NCBI RefSeq assembly: GCF_012489685.1
Contig: NC_080042.1
Coordinates: forward strand, 17,312,150-17,376,149
From: Lotus japonicus
Taxonomy: Eukaryota; Streptophyta; Magnoliopsida; Fabales; Fabaceae
Reading direction: 5' to 3'
Length of the DNA stretch: 64,000 nt
The translations under genes were made by a program, and so were the position numbers. This document shows positions 32,466 to 43,545 of this stretch, piece after piece; position 1 is the first letter of the stretch; each line of letters opens with the position of its first letter. The notes under the pieces were generated by a model. It did not search any database, had not been told where the DNA came from, and saw only the letters and a program-made list of their open reading frames with translations.

Positions 32466-34249
32466 ACAGGTGTAAAGGCTGTGGAAGAGTCTGTATGCGT
32501 GGGTTTGAGAGCCAGACGTTCTGATGCTCTTGGGACAGAGTGATCAGAGGTTCTGGGTTCAGGTTCTGTGTGGGTAGGCTCTGGTTGTGCATGAATGATG
32601 GGTTCAGAAGATAATGGGTTGTACTGAATGGTAATGGGAGAGGTAGGTTCTTCTGACCTAGAGGGTTGGTTCTGAAGCAAATTCCAGAGAGGTGCTTCAG
32701 TAGGGGAAGGTTGAAAGAATGAAGATCTTGGGGAATGTGGTGGAGAGGTGGTTTGTGCAGCTGGTTGGGATTCAGGAATAGGAGTGAGGGGATTTGAGGA
32801 GTGTTTGAGCATGGCAGATATAGGGAGTGCATCAAATAAATTCAAATCATCATCAGACGCAAGTGCAGACTTACTTGAATGTGCTGATGATCTAGTCACT
32901 CTGGCAGGAGGTTCAGTCCTTCTGACCACTTCAGCAGCGGGTTCCACCCGAGTAGGCTTCACCACGATTCTGACCTGCTTCTTCTTCTTCTTAGGAGGGC
33001 CATCCTCATTATCACTATCATCACCATCATCAGGCTTTCTCTTCTTCTTTTTGATCAGAGGGACATCTGATTCCTCAGAAGATTCTTCTAGGATCATCTT
33101 CCTCTGAGCTTTCTTCTTGGGAGGAGAAGGAAACTCTGGAGCTGGCGGCAGTCTGCTGAAGAAGTCGTCAAGATCAATTTCGAATCCTTGAGCCCTTAGG
33201 TCTTCAACATAGCACCTAATGGCGTCAGGATTTTCTGCCTGCGTCCACAGAGGGTAGTCATTCAGAGGCATCCTTCTGCTTCTGATCTCAGAAGATGTGT
33301 CTTCATGGGCAGGAGCAATCTTCTTCTTGATTAGGCCCATCTTCTTTAGAGAGTTTGCCGTGAAGACATCACTGACAATGGTGGTCAGATCCTTTGTGCA
33401 TCCAGCATTTATCAGATCTTGAACGAGGCCACTCTCAATGAAGAGATCAGACAAAAGTCTCCTGAAGGGAATATACTTGATCGCTGACTTGATGGAGGCA
33501 GTGGTACGAGACTTCCGGATACATTCCTTCAAGTAGGAGAACAGGAAGTAGGGAAGGCAGATCTTCTTCTGGTCTTGGATGAAGAACAACATCACCTTCT
33601 GGTTGAAGTAGATGTAGTCTGGAGAACTGCCCTTTGGTCTCTGGTTTATGCAGTGGAGCAGGATTTTGTGCCAGATCCAGAGCTTGGGATGAAGGTCCAT
33701 CACCTTGTAATTCGTCTTGCCCGGTTTGTAATTTGTGTACAGGGCCTGGTTGATTGTATCTTTGGTGCTGGGTTTCAGCTTCGATTCCGTGAGTTGGAAA
33801 CGATACCCAAAAGCAGTATCTGCACCCAGCAAATTCACGAAAGACTTCTCAGTGATGATGATCTTTCTTCCAAGAATGTGAGATACCACCTGAGTATCAT
33901 CGCAGTCGGCGTGCTTCCAGAATTCCTTTACCAGTTTCTCATACACCGGTCCTCGAAGTCTGTTGAAGTAATTTCCCCAACCTTGAACTTGGACTTCAGG
34001 ACGAAGATCATACCCATTTGTAGCCAGGTTGTCGAGGTCGAATCTCCATTCTGCCAGGACTTGAAGTTCCTCAGGAGCAAATACGCAGTGAACGGCACAG
34101 CCCCGTTCTGCAATTGGAAGAATCTGCTCTTGAGCTTGACCTTGATCTGGTGTCGGATTCTCAGGGCCCCTTTGACCCGTTGCTAGACCAACTACCATGT
34201 GAGGGAACTGGGTTGCATCTGCAGTAGTTCTTCTGGTTTGACTCACCAT
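32466..34249 (-). pseudogene. Env-like ORF of Sirevirus, N-terminal part
   Basis: This is the upstream half of the third Sirevirus ORF, from ATG 34249 (context AAAAATGGTG) to the chromovirus insertion. The frame is open upstream to 34405 but has no ATG there, so the hydrophobic stretch before the ATG is probably not translated. The N-terminal 300 residues look folded (VHCVFAPEELQVLAEWRFDL, LWIWHKILLHCINQRPKG). A Lys/Asp-rich nuclear-signal-like run (IKKKKRKPDDGDDSDNEDGP) and a Ser/Pro-rich tail follow. The placement, 0.4 kb after pol, is that of the SIRE1 env-like gene. I see no strong transmembrane segment in this part. It is broken by the 20980-32465 element. Confidence 0.8.
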
Positions 34250-34692
34250 TTTTGAAGCGGTTGAAGGTTTGAGGTAGAAGATGAAGGTTGAAAGATGAAG
34301 AGAGATCGAGAGAGAAATCGAGGAAAAGCGGTTTTGAAAAGCAGAGAGAAAGAGAGTAAAAACCGGAAGTGAACGAGATCGTGTGTGTATAGTGGGTTTT
34401 AACAAATAACCGTTGTTGATTCAAAAAGCACTTTAAGATCAACGGTTGAAAATTAAAGATAGATAGTAACAGTAAATACACAAATCACACACTGGAGAGA
34501 AGCACATCTACACGCAATCATAACAGACTGTCACACGGGCACAAGGAACTATGCATCAGAAATACTGACACACGTGTTGCTGTCTCAGCTTCAGAGTCAG
34601 TACCAGTGGGTACACACACTCTGATTGAGTTACCTTCTGGACTAGACATCTTCTGATCAAGAAGTATCATAGTCAGAGGTTCTGATCCATCT

Positions 34693-37600
34693 TCACTCTG
34701 GACAAAAGTCCATGTTTAGATTTTTCAGAATAAAATTAAATCTATCCTCTGCTAAGGGCTTTGTAAAGATATCTGCCCATTGATGGTCAGTATCAACAAA
34801 CTTCAGAAGAAGTACGCCCTTCTGTACATAATCTCTAATAAAGTGATACTTTACCTCAATGTGCTTTGCCCTTGAATGCAAGATAGGATTCTTACTCAAT
34901 GAGATTGCAGCAGTGTTATCACAATAGATTGGGATATTGCTCTCAAGGATCTGATAATCCTCCAGCTGATGTTTCATCCAGAGCATCTGAGTGCTGCATA
35001 TTGCTGCTGAGATATATTCTGCCTCTGCAGTTGATAGTGCAATGGTTGATTGCCTCTTGCTTGCCCATGAGACTAGATTGCTTCCCAGAAATTGACAATT
35101 TCCAGAAGTACTTTTTCTCTCTGTTCTATCTCCAGCATAATCAGCATCACAGTAACCTGAAAGCTTATACTCTGATGTTTTCTTATACATCAAGCCAAGG
35201 TTAGTGGTGCCTTTCAGATACCTTAGGATCCTCTTAACAGCAGTTAAGTGGGTTTCCCTTGGATCTGATTGGAAACGAGCACATAAATGAACACTAAATA
35301 GTATGTCTGGCCTAGATGCAGTTAAGTATAGAAGTGAACCTATCATGCCACGATAGAGCTTCTGACATACTTTACCACTTTTATCTTCTTTCTCCAGAAT
35401 GCATGTAGGATGCATTGGAGTCTTGGCCACTGTAGATTCCAGCATATTGAACTTCTTCAGAAGTTCTTTAGTGTACTTGCTCTGATGGATATATGTTCCT
35501 TCTGGTGTTTGATCAACTTGGATTCCCAGAAAGTACTTTAATTCTCCCATCATACTCATCTCAAATTCAGCCTGCATCATCTCAGAAAATTCTTTGCATA
35601 GAGATTGATTAGCAGAACCAAATATAATATCATCAACATAAATTTGCACAATTAAGATATCATCTTTATAAGTCTTGCAAAAAAGAATTGTATCTACTTT
35701 ACCCCTTACAAACTCATTCTCCAGAAGGAATGAGCTAAGTCTCTCATACCATGCTCTGGGAGCTTGCTTCAGACCGTAGAGTGATTTCTTCAATTTGAAC
35801 ACATGGTCTGGTTTCTTCTCATCTTCAAAACCTGGGGGTTGATGAACATAGACTTCCTCTGAGATATAACCATTTAGGAAGGCACTCTTCACGTCCATCT
35901 GATGTAGAACTATGTTGTGATTTACTGAGAAAGAGATCAACAGTCTGATTGCCTCCAGTCTTGCTACTGGAGCAAATGTTTCAGTGTAGTCTATTCCTTC
36001 CTTCTGGCTGTAGCCTTGAGCAACTAGCCTTGCCTTGTTTCTGACTACATCTCCTTTCTCATTCAGCTTGTTTCTGAATACCCATTTCGTTCCAATAACA
36101 TGAACACTCTCAGGCTTCTTCACTAAGCTCCAAACATCGTTCTTGGAGAATTGATTCAATTCTTCTTCCATAGCCAGAATCCAATCCTTATCCTGAAGAG
36201 CTTCATCTATGGACTTGGGTTCAATTAAGGACACCAATCCTTTCAGACTGAGCAAGGTCTCTTCAGAGGGTCTGAAGGCAGATCTGGTTCTGACTGGTTC
36301 GTCTTTGTTGCCCAGAATCAATTCCTTAGGGTGAGCTGCAGTGATTCTGCTCTTCTTCAGAGTTTGTGAGTTAGAGGGACCAGCTTCTTCCTCTGGTTTA
36401 TCTTCCTCTGGCTCAACTTCCTCTGGAGCTTTGCCTTTGTCAGAAACATTAATGCTTAAATCTGCAAACTTTTCAACTAGCTTTGACTGGTCAGAGTCAA
36501 GCTTATCGTCAAATCTAACATGAATAGATTCTTCAATAGTCTTAGCATCAGTATTATAAAATCTAAAACCTTTAGATCTCTCAGAGTAACCGAGTAATAG
36601 ACACTTAGAAGACTTAGCATCAAATTTATGCAATCTATCCTTAGTATTGAGAACATAACAAACACAGCCAAAAGGATGAAAATAAGAAATGTTGGGTTTT
36701 ATGTTCTTCCACAATTCATAAGGAGTCTTATTCAGAATTGGTCTCACAGAGATTCTGTTCTGAATGTAACATGCTGTATTTACTGCCTCTGCCCAAAAGT
36801 GCTTAGCCATGCCAGTTTCTTGGAGCATGGTTCTAGCCATCTCCTGAAGAGTTATGTTCTTCCTCTCAACAACACCATTTTGTTGAGGAGTTCTGGGACA
36901 AGAGAAATCATGTGCAATTCCATAGGAATCAAACAGACTCTCAAACTTGTCATTCTCAAACTCTCCACCATGGTCACTTCTGACACGCACAATCCTACAA
37001 GCCTTCTCGTTTTGCACTTGCGCAATGAAGGTAGAGAACACAGCATGAGACTCATCCTTGCGGGTTAGAAACTTTACCCATGTCCAGCGGCTATAGTCAT
37101 CAACGATAACCATCCCATATCTCTTGCCACCTATAGACTCAGTTTTCACTGGTCCAAAAAGGTCGATATGCAGAAGTTCCAACGGCCTTGAGGTTGAGAC
37201 AACATTCTTTGCCTTGAAAGGGACTTTTGTGAATTTGCCTTTCTGACATGCTTCACAAAGAGCGTCTGAAGCGAACTTCAGATTGGGTAAGCCCCTGACA
37301 AGATTTAGCTTGCTCAGCTGAGAAATCTTTCTCATACTGGCATGCCCTAACCGTCTATGCCATACCCACTGCTCTTCATTAACAGACAGAAGGCACTTCA
37401 CATTCTGAGCCTCCAACTCAGATAATCTGATCTTATAAATGTTGTTCTTCCTCTTGCTGTTATACAGAACAGAGCCATCGATTTGACTTACAGCCCGGCA
37501 GGACTTTTGATTGAATATAACATCATAACCCTTGTCAGCTAATTGACTTATAGACAATAAGTTATGTGTTAAGCCGTCTACCAATAACACATTATCAATG

Positions 37601-37792
37601 CATGGACTACTATCTACACAAATAGTACCAGTACCAACAATTTTACCCTTTTCATTTCCTCCAAAGCCAACTTCGCCTCCAGGCTTAAGTTTCAGCTCTC
37701 GGAACATACGCCTTTCTCCCGTCATGTGACGCGAGCATCCACTGTCCAGATACCATGATTGGTGTTTCAGTGGAGCTATCAAGGATATCTGC
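34693..37792 (-). CDS. Sirevirus pol polyprotein (PR, INT, RT, RNase H)
   Basis: About 1030 codons are open with no internal stop. The first codon of the open frame is TTG, not ATG, so pol is probably made by frameshift from gag. Residue numbers are from the frame start. The protease motif DSGCSRH is at 17-23. The gag-pre-integrase/INT zinc region [18 protein letters not shown] is at about 145-186. The integrase catalytic triad is D211 (HIDLFGP), D274 (SDHGGEF) and E310 (GVVERKN). RT runs from about 570 with [10 protein letters not shown] and the catalytic YVDD at 719-722. RNase H comes after about 870 ([25 protein letters not shown]) and ends DIFTKPL. All catalytic residues are present, so this copy may encode active enzymes. 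The sense direction is minus, 3' of gag. Confidence 0.93.
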
Positions 37793-39595
37793 AAGATAGA
37801 TAATCTTGTCCTTAGGTACCCACTTTCTGGGTCCTCTCTTGTTAGTTACCCCAGAGGTTCTGATCACCTTGGGTGTCTCAACATGATATTTTAAAGGAAT
37901 ATTTGCATGATATTTAGTCATAGAGAAGGATCCCTTTTTAAGAGGGTTTTTAGCAACTTTAGCAGGTACAGGATCAGGCAATATGGTACCAGAGGGAACA
38001 AAGCATTCATACAAGGATTTAGCTTTAGACACAGAGGGCTCATTTCTAATTGGTTTAGAATAGCCAATGCCATGCATTCCATTTCTGCTTACGCCATAGA
38101 TCATTGAAGCCATTAAGCTTCTATCCACGCTTTTAGCTAGGAATCTTTGAAAAGACTTTTCATACTTAGATTCATTTCTACAATCAGATGCATCACAGGC
38201 AACAATTTCTTCTAACTTAGCAATCTGGTTCTTAAGCACAGAGTTAGAATTGATCAAGGCATGATTATCATTTTTCAAATCAGAAATAATTTTCTCATGT
38301 TCAGAAGGAGTCTTGGAAACAGCAGATAAGTTCTTTTTAAGCTTCTTATGCTTAGACAATAAGGAGTTATACTTATCCATAATATCAGACAATGCATGTT
38401 TCAGTTCAGAGGTAGAGAAAGAAGCGAATACCTCATTTTCATCGTCTGAGTTAGGATTTCCTTCTGATTCTGAGTCAGAGTCAACAACTCCCTTTGACTC
38501 TGCTTCCTTGTCTTTGACAATAGCCATGAGTCCTTGGACTTCACCATCAGAGTCAACATCCTCTGACTCTGATTCATCAAATGTCACCATCAGACTCTTC
38601 TTTGTCTTGAAGTGCTTCTTTGGCTTCTTGTCCTTCTTCAGTTTTGGACAGTCACTTTTGTAGTGCCCTGATTCTTTGCACTCAAAGCATGTGACTTCCT
38701 TAAGTGAGGACTTCTTCTGACCTGAGGATTCAGACTTTCCTCTTGCCTTTCCAGAGCCTTTGTATTTGCTCTGCCTGTGCTTCCAGATGCGATTGAGTCT
38801 CTTGGAGATCAGAGTCAGCTCATCTTCATCAGAATCTTCTGATGCTTCTTCAGATTCCTCTTCTTTAGCTTGAAGAGCTTTTGACTTCTCAACCTTAGCC
38901 TTTTCAGATTTAGATTTCAAGGCTATGGACTTTTTCCTTAGATCTTGCATCTCTGAGCGCTTCAGCTCATGGCATTTCAAAATGCTGATGAGTTCTTCTA
39001 AACTCATATTCTCAACGTCTCTCGTGAGCTCTATTGAAGTCACCAAAGGCATCCAACTTTCAGGAAGACACCTGATGACCCTTATGACATGATCTTTTGT
39101 TGTGTAGCTCTTGTTGAGAGGTCGTATGCCAGCTACAAGCAACTGAAATCTGGAGAACATTTCTTCAATGGACTCATTTGGCTCCATGATGAAGGATTCA
39201 TACTTTTGGATCAAAGACAATGCCTTTGATTCTTTGACTTTCTTGTTTCCTTCATGAGACATCTTCAGAGATTCGAAAATGCCTTTTGCAAACTCACGAT
39301 CTGTAATCTTCTGGTACTCTTCATAGGAAATAACACTTAGAAGAATTGTTCTTGCTTTGTGATGTTGTGAGTACAGCTTCTTTTGATCTGCAGTCATCTC
39401 TGACCTTGGGATCTTCTTGCCATCTGCATCAACTGGACGCTCGTAGCCATCCACAATAATATCCCAGAGATCTGCATCGAAACCCAGAAAGAAACTTTCC
39501 AGTCTATCTTTCCAATATTCGAACCTTTGACCGTCGAACATAGGAGGCTTTGCATTGTAACCATCTCTTTGAGTTTCACTGGTGGTGGCAGCCAT
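37685..39595 (-). CDS. Sirevirus Gag
   Basis: A 636-residue ORF starts at ATG 39595, about 60 bp after the PBS. The N-terminus [20 protein letters not shown] is typical of the copia Gag (DUF4219/UBN2) family. The capsid-like part contains [20 protein letters not shown] and [18 protein letters not shown] Lys/Glu-rich linker follows, then one CCHC knuckle [14 protein letters not shown] near residue 305, and a long coiled-coil and acidic C-terminal extension that is characteristic of Sirevirus Gag. It overlaps the pol frame by about 110 bp in a different frame (pol is +1 relative to gag). No internal stops are present. It packages the element RNA in virus-like particles by family analogy. Confidence 0.93.
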   Translation of the reverse strand: MAATTSETQRDGYNAKPPMFDGQRFEYWKDRLESFFLGFDADLWDIIVDGYERPVDADGKKIPRSEMTADQKKLYSQHHKARTILLSVISYEEYQKITDREFAKGIFESLKMSHEGNKKVKESKALSLIQKYESFIMEPNESIEEMFSRFQLLVAGIRPLNKSYTTKDHVIRVIRCLPESWMPLVTSIELTRDVENMSLEELISILKCHELKRSEMQDLRKKSIALKSKSEKAKVEKSKALQAKEEESEEASEDSDEDELTLISKRLNRIWKHRQSKYKGSGKARGKSESSGQKKSSLKEVTCFECKESGHYKSDCPKLKKDKKPKKHFKTKKSLMVTFDESESEDVDSDGEVQGLMAIVKDKEAESKGVVDSDSESEGNPNSDDENEVFASFSTSELKHALSDIMDKYNSLLSKHKKLKKNLSAVSKTPSEHEKIISDLKNDNHALINSNSVLKNQIAKLEEIVACDASDCRNESKYEKSFQRFLAKSVDRSLMASMIYGVSRNGMHGIGYSKPIRNEPSVSKAKSLYECFVPSGTILPDPVPAKVAKNPLKKGSFSMTKYHANIPLKYHVETPKVIRTSGVTNKRGPRKWVPKDKIIYLADILDSSTETPIMVSGQWMLASHDGRKAYVPRAET

Positions 39596-39653
39596 TGTTT
39601 TTCATACCGGCCCGGATCACTGAACACTGTTAGGTGTGGTAATCAGAACTTGC

Positions 39654-39665
39654 GCTCTGATACCA
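39654..39665 (-). other. Primer binding site (tRNA-iMet) of Sirevirus
   Basis: The minus strand reads TGGTATCAGAGC two bases inside the 5' LTR end. This is the standard initiator-tRNA primer site of copia elements. Confidence 0.92.
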
Positions 39666-39667
39666 AT

Positions 39668-40871
39668 TGAAGGTATGAAAAACGGTAGAAAGGGGGGTTT
39701 GAATAACGTTTTCAGTATAAAACTTCCACCTTAAAGATTTTGACAAATCTTTCGAGAACTTAAGTGCTAAAGATAAGAGATAGAAAAGCACACAAGGATT
39801 TTATCCTGGTTCACTTGATAAATCACTCAAGCTACTCCAGTCCACCCGTTAAGGTGATTTCTTCCTTCTTAGAATGAAGGCAATCCACTAATCAGGTAAA
39901 AGTTACAACTGCACTTGAAACCTACAAGTGACTAACAATTACACTGACTTAGCTCACACTAAGATTCACTCTCTTAGTCTTCTCTAGGATCCGATCAACC
40001 TTGATCTCCTAAAGGAACTAAACAAACTGTTTATCAAAGAATTGTTTACAAGAGATTTGCTTCTAAAAAGCTAATAGTAAACTCAATGAATTTCAGATGA
40101 AAGAAAACTTAGAAGATTTTGAATATGTCTTGCGTATGTGAATGCTTCTCGCCGTTTCTTTCAGTCTTCAGCCTCTTTATATACTCCAAGGATTAGGGTT
40201 GAGCGATGCTTGGGAAATGCTACCGTTGGAGGGCAGTTCTGGAAAATCCAGCTTCTGCTGTGGCTGAGAACGTTAGGTAGGTCGTCAGGAAGGTACAGTT
40301 GCTTTTGTACTTGGATAGCGACGCGACCTTTAAACCTAGGAGACTTCTGATCAGGGGAATGCTTCATATTGGAACTTGTGAAGCCGGTTGATCAGAGTCA
40401 GAGGGAAAGCCCAGATCCTCTGACCATTGTTTCTTCTGATTCTGAACTCAGAGGGAAGAACATGGTCTTCAGAGTATCTTGCTTCTGGACATCAGAACTT
40501 CACTAATCAGCTTCTGGATCTTCAGAGTCTTCTACACCATCAGAATATCTGAGCCTTCAGTGTTTCTTGGTTATCAGACTTTCTGGATCTTCAGAGCTTC
40601 TAGTGACTGAGTCCTCATCAGAGTTTGTATAGCTTCAGAACTTCTGAAGCTTTTCCACTGTTCATACTGAACATGGTGAATGCGAAAGCGTTGCTTGGGT
40701 CACTCTTTATACACAGTGCTTCTGATTTGTGTGAGATTGAGTTGAGGTCAGAGCCTGTAAATAGCACACTCAGAAAAACACGTTAGAGTACCACAATTGT
40801 TCATATCAAAAGGTTAACTTGTAATCATCAAAACATAGAGTTGTACTACTAGATCAAAACTTGATCTTACA
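39668..40871 (-). repeat. 5' LTR of Sirevirus
   Basis: 1204 bp, with the TATA box TATATAAA at 40176-40183 on the minus strand. Differences from the 3' LTR that I noticed include one base in the G run, AAAAAAG/ATAGAAAAG, GTAAGAG/GTAAAAG, CTTCAAC/CTTCAGC and GATGCATG/GATGCTTG. Confidence 0.95.
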
Positions 40872-40876
40872 TTAAT

Positions 40877-41060
40877 GCTAACTGTACTCATTCACATATA
40901 CATTACACTCAATTTGTTTAACCTTTCTCAATTTTTTACAATGGTCTTCCTGTTCTTCAGTGCTCATATCAATAATAGCACTTGGTTTCTCTTCTCTAAG
41001 AGATGTTTCTCAATCCATCTCATCAAGATAAAATTGGATTCGTTCACTCCATCAAGAGAA
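40877..41060 (-). pseudogene. Old copia gag, N-terminal part
   Basis: The minus strand reads YLDEMD, a stop, then SLREEKPSAIIDMSTEEQED, then HCKKLRKVKQIECNVYVNEY. This is the start of the same copia Gag whose later part is at 16872-17290. The two were adjacent before the Sirevirus inserted at the TTAAT site. Confidence 0.7.
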
Positions 41061-42589
41061 GTTAAGTTCATTAAAAAAATTGGAATAAATGAGAATTACA
41101 AATGTAAAGCAACAAACACTATAAATGGAACAAATTTGAAAAAATAATAAGGCTTTGAGTTACATACAAACATGCTAAATAAATTCATGCTACTTCATAA
41201 ATTCATATTAATGTTCACCTTTGGATGATCCATCAATATACCATACTTTACATAATGATGCTAATAGAAATTTACATAATTTGGCTTGCTAAATGCACCT
41301 ACTAGAAACATTTACAATCTTTGGATATATAAATACAACTAATAGTACATTCACACTACCAACATTCATGCTCACTGATTATAAAAACAAACAATCAACC
41401 TTTGGGCGATACATAACTATCCTATAATAATGAACTTCATTTTACTCTTCAGCCAATAATTTTCATATCATTTAAAGCATCAAAATTATAAGTAAATGAA
41501 CAAAAATCATAACATTTGAAGTTAATTAAACATAAAGATTTGACCACTTTTGTGATTAACAAATCAATCATACTATTACTCCAAAACATAACTACTTTAA
41601 ATAAAATGTAATCAAACAATTTGGAATTAAACAAACATAAAAATTTGACCACTTTGGTGGCTAACAATTCTACCATAATATTAAAATTCCAAAAAAAAAA
41701 TATAATGTGAAACAATTTAGAATCGAACAAACATAAACATAAAGATTTAATCACTTTGGTGATTAACAAATCTACGATAATATAATTCCAAAATATTAAT
41801 ATTTCATAAACAATTAGAGGATATAAAATCACATTTTATCCTAATTTCATTAATTTCACATAAAATAATGTGAAAACATTTATTTTAATTTCACCAAAAT
41901 ATACATAAAAAAGATAGAATCAGGACATGTATTTCGCAGTATGTATTGATATATTTTTTCAATATCAACGTTATAACATATTTATGTCCCAGTTAAGCGG
42001 TTACGTACGTGAACATCAACTACAGGGATGCAGATTCGAGTCTCATATCAAATGAAAGAGTACCGCTTGTATTCGAACCCTTGCACCCGTACAATGCATA
42101 ACAGTGAATAACCGTGAATCCATCATTCGGAATTGGTCTCTCCACCAACACATATTATACTTAAAGGCATGACGTACACAAATTTTTCATAAAACCATTC
42201 AGCTATGTTTGAAACTCATTAGAATTCATAACGTATTACATATCCAGTTATTTAAAAACGTAAACTTTAATCAACATTAATCGTATTATCATGCAGCGGA
42301 AATCAAATAATAAGTAGTAATGCCTTCTTATGATACAAACATTTAACTATAATTTCAAACATCATTCATACATGTATAAGGAATGAAACTCAAAACGCAT
42401 TCAAACATGAGCAACAATAATTCTAAATTGAGGCAATCAAGTAATCTCAATCATTTGTTTAAAACATCATATTCATGCAGCGGAAAATTAATGTACTTAA
42501 GTTCCCAAACAATAAAAAACAAATGTAAGACATTAATCATTGATCATTAAAATTACCATTAAAGGAAAACTATAAATTCTCTAACACAT
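41061..42589. other. AT-rich non-coding DNA
   Basis: I find no ORF with recognisable similarity. It contains the tandem repeat at 41515-41790, and at 41990-42150 a few phrases resembling tRNA B boxes (GATTCGAGTC, ATTCGAACCC) without a convincing tRNA fold. Confidence 0.45.
41515..41790 (+). repeat. Three-copy tandem repeat, period about 103 bp
   Basis: AAACATAAAGATTTGACCAC..GTGATTAACAAATC recurs with starts near 41527, 41632 and 41734 (spacings 105 and 102 bp by the TTTGACC/TTTAATC position). Sequence between copies is AT-rich and diverged. Confidence 0.7.
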
Positions 42590-42601
42590 GCTCTGATACC
42601 A
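42590..42601 (-). other. tRNA-iMet primer binding site of a copia element
   Basis: The minus strand reads TGGTATCAGAGC, two bases inside the LTR-like start at 42604. It may be the PBS of the old copia relic, though 1.5 kb to the gag start is long. Confidence 0.7.
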
Positions 42602-42603
42602 CA

Positions 42604-43030
42604 TGTAAACTTAATCACACTAAAACATGTAGAAGATGGATCTTAAGAAATCATAGTCTTCACACAATAAGAATGGTTATGGAGTACTAACCTCTATTTA
42701 TGAGTGTGATTGATCTCATTTGATCTTCTTGTAAAATGTTTTTCAGTCTATGTTCTTCAGGAATGGAGAAACTCTTCTATCTTCTTCCTGTTCCTTCTAT
42801 GCTCTTTTATTCGTGATGGTAATTATAGAGACATACTTTTTATGGGCAGAGATAAGGACAATGTTTTAAGTCCTTCATCATAAGTATAGTGCTCCCATCA
42901 AGCACTATATATAGACTTTCATCCAAGAGTCACTTTCTTTCATATAAACTCATATCTCTTTATTCAAGAGTTATGTCTCTTCACTTACATCTCAAACAGT
43001 ACATCCATTCATTTAATTATTAAATCAATT
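42604..43030 (-). repeat. Probable copia 5' LTR
   Basis: In plus orientation this begins TGTAAACTTAATC directly beside the PBS. On the minus strand it has a promoter block CTATATATAG near 42905 and an AATAAA further on, as in an LTR. The outer border is approximate because no second LTR or TSD was found. Confidence 0.55.
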
Positions 43031-43545
43031 AATAATATTTAAAGGGGAATATGTCTATTTTACTGTGAAAATTGAGGGAGGAATATTGGCTAGCCTAAGC
43101 TTAAGTTATGCTACTGTGATAGTTTTAGTGAATATTTGGGACTGTATTGAGTGCACTGTAATTAGTGAATGTTGTTTGCTTATAAAAAAACAGTAAGGAC
43201 CTATAGCTTGAAACACATTCCCATCATAAATAAAATGAACAAACTATTGAATCATGAACATCATACAAATCCGATCCAGAACCTGAGAACCTACCCTTTT
43301 TCAAAAAAGAAACCTCAAGAAGCATAAACAAATCAAAATATTCACCAATCTTCTCATCATGTCTCTTGTCTCTCCAACAAATGATAATTCATGGGAACAA
43401 TTGGTTGAGACTTGAAAAATTAAAGCTCAAAAAAATAGCTTTATATAATATGTTTAGGAACACAAAATTAATGAAACAAGAAGAGAAGTGATAATTTCAA
43501 TTTACATTGAGCACAACAAAGATAATAAAATCCTTCACTTTTTCC
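43031..43545. other. Intergenic DNA downstream of the calmodulin-like gene
   Basis: AT-rich with no ORF. It is expected to include the 3' UTR of the minus-strand gene ending at 43546. No clear AATAAA on the minus strand was found close to the stop. Confidence 0.4.

Larger units (their letters stand above)
17296..40871 (-). mobile_element. Sirevirus (Ty1/copia, SIRE1-like) retrotransposon, interrupted
   Basis: LTRs at 17296-18500 and 39668-40871 have ends TGTAAGATC...CTTCA on the minus strand, and TTAAT is duplicated at 17291-17295 and 40872-40876. Sense order on the minus strand is 5' LTR, tRNA-iMet PBS, gag, pol, env-like ORF and multiple polypurine tracts before the 3' LTR, which is the architecture of Sireviruses. 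The two LTRs differ at only about half a dozen positions by eye, so insertion is recent. An 11.5-kb chromovirus at 20980-32465 splits the env-like ORF. Without it the element is about 12.1 kb, larger than most copia elements. Confidence 0.95.

Noticed and set aside
33575..34186. 203-codon plus-strand ORF
   Set aside because: It is the reverse strand of the env-like ORF, with no similarity and no promoter, unlike the antisense ORF at 19307.
37792..37794. Initiation of Sirevirus pol at the first codon of its open frame
   Set aside because: The codon is TTG. There is no ATG between the frame opening and the protease motif, so frameshift expression from gag is more likely.
41990..42150. tRNA-like phrases (GATTCGAGTC, ATTCGAACCC)
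   Set aside because: There is no A box at the right distance and no cloverleaf can be drawn.
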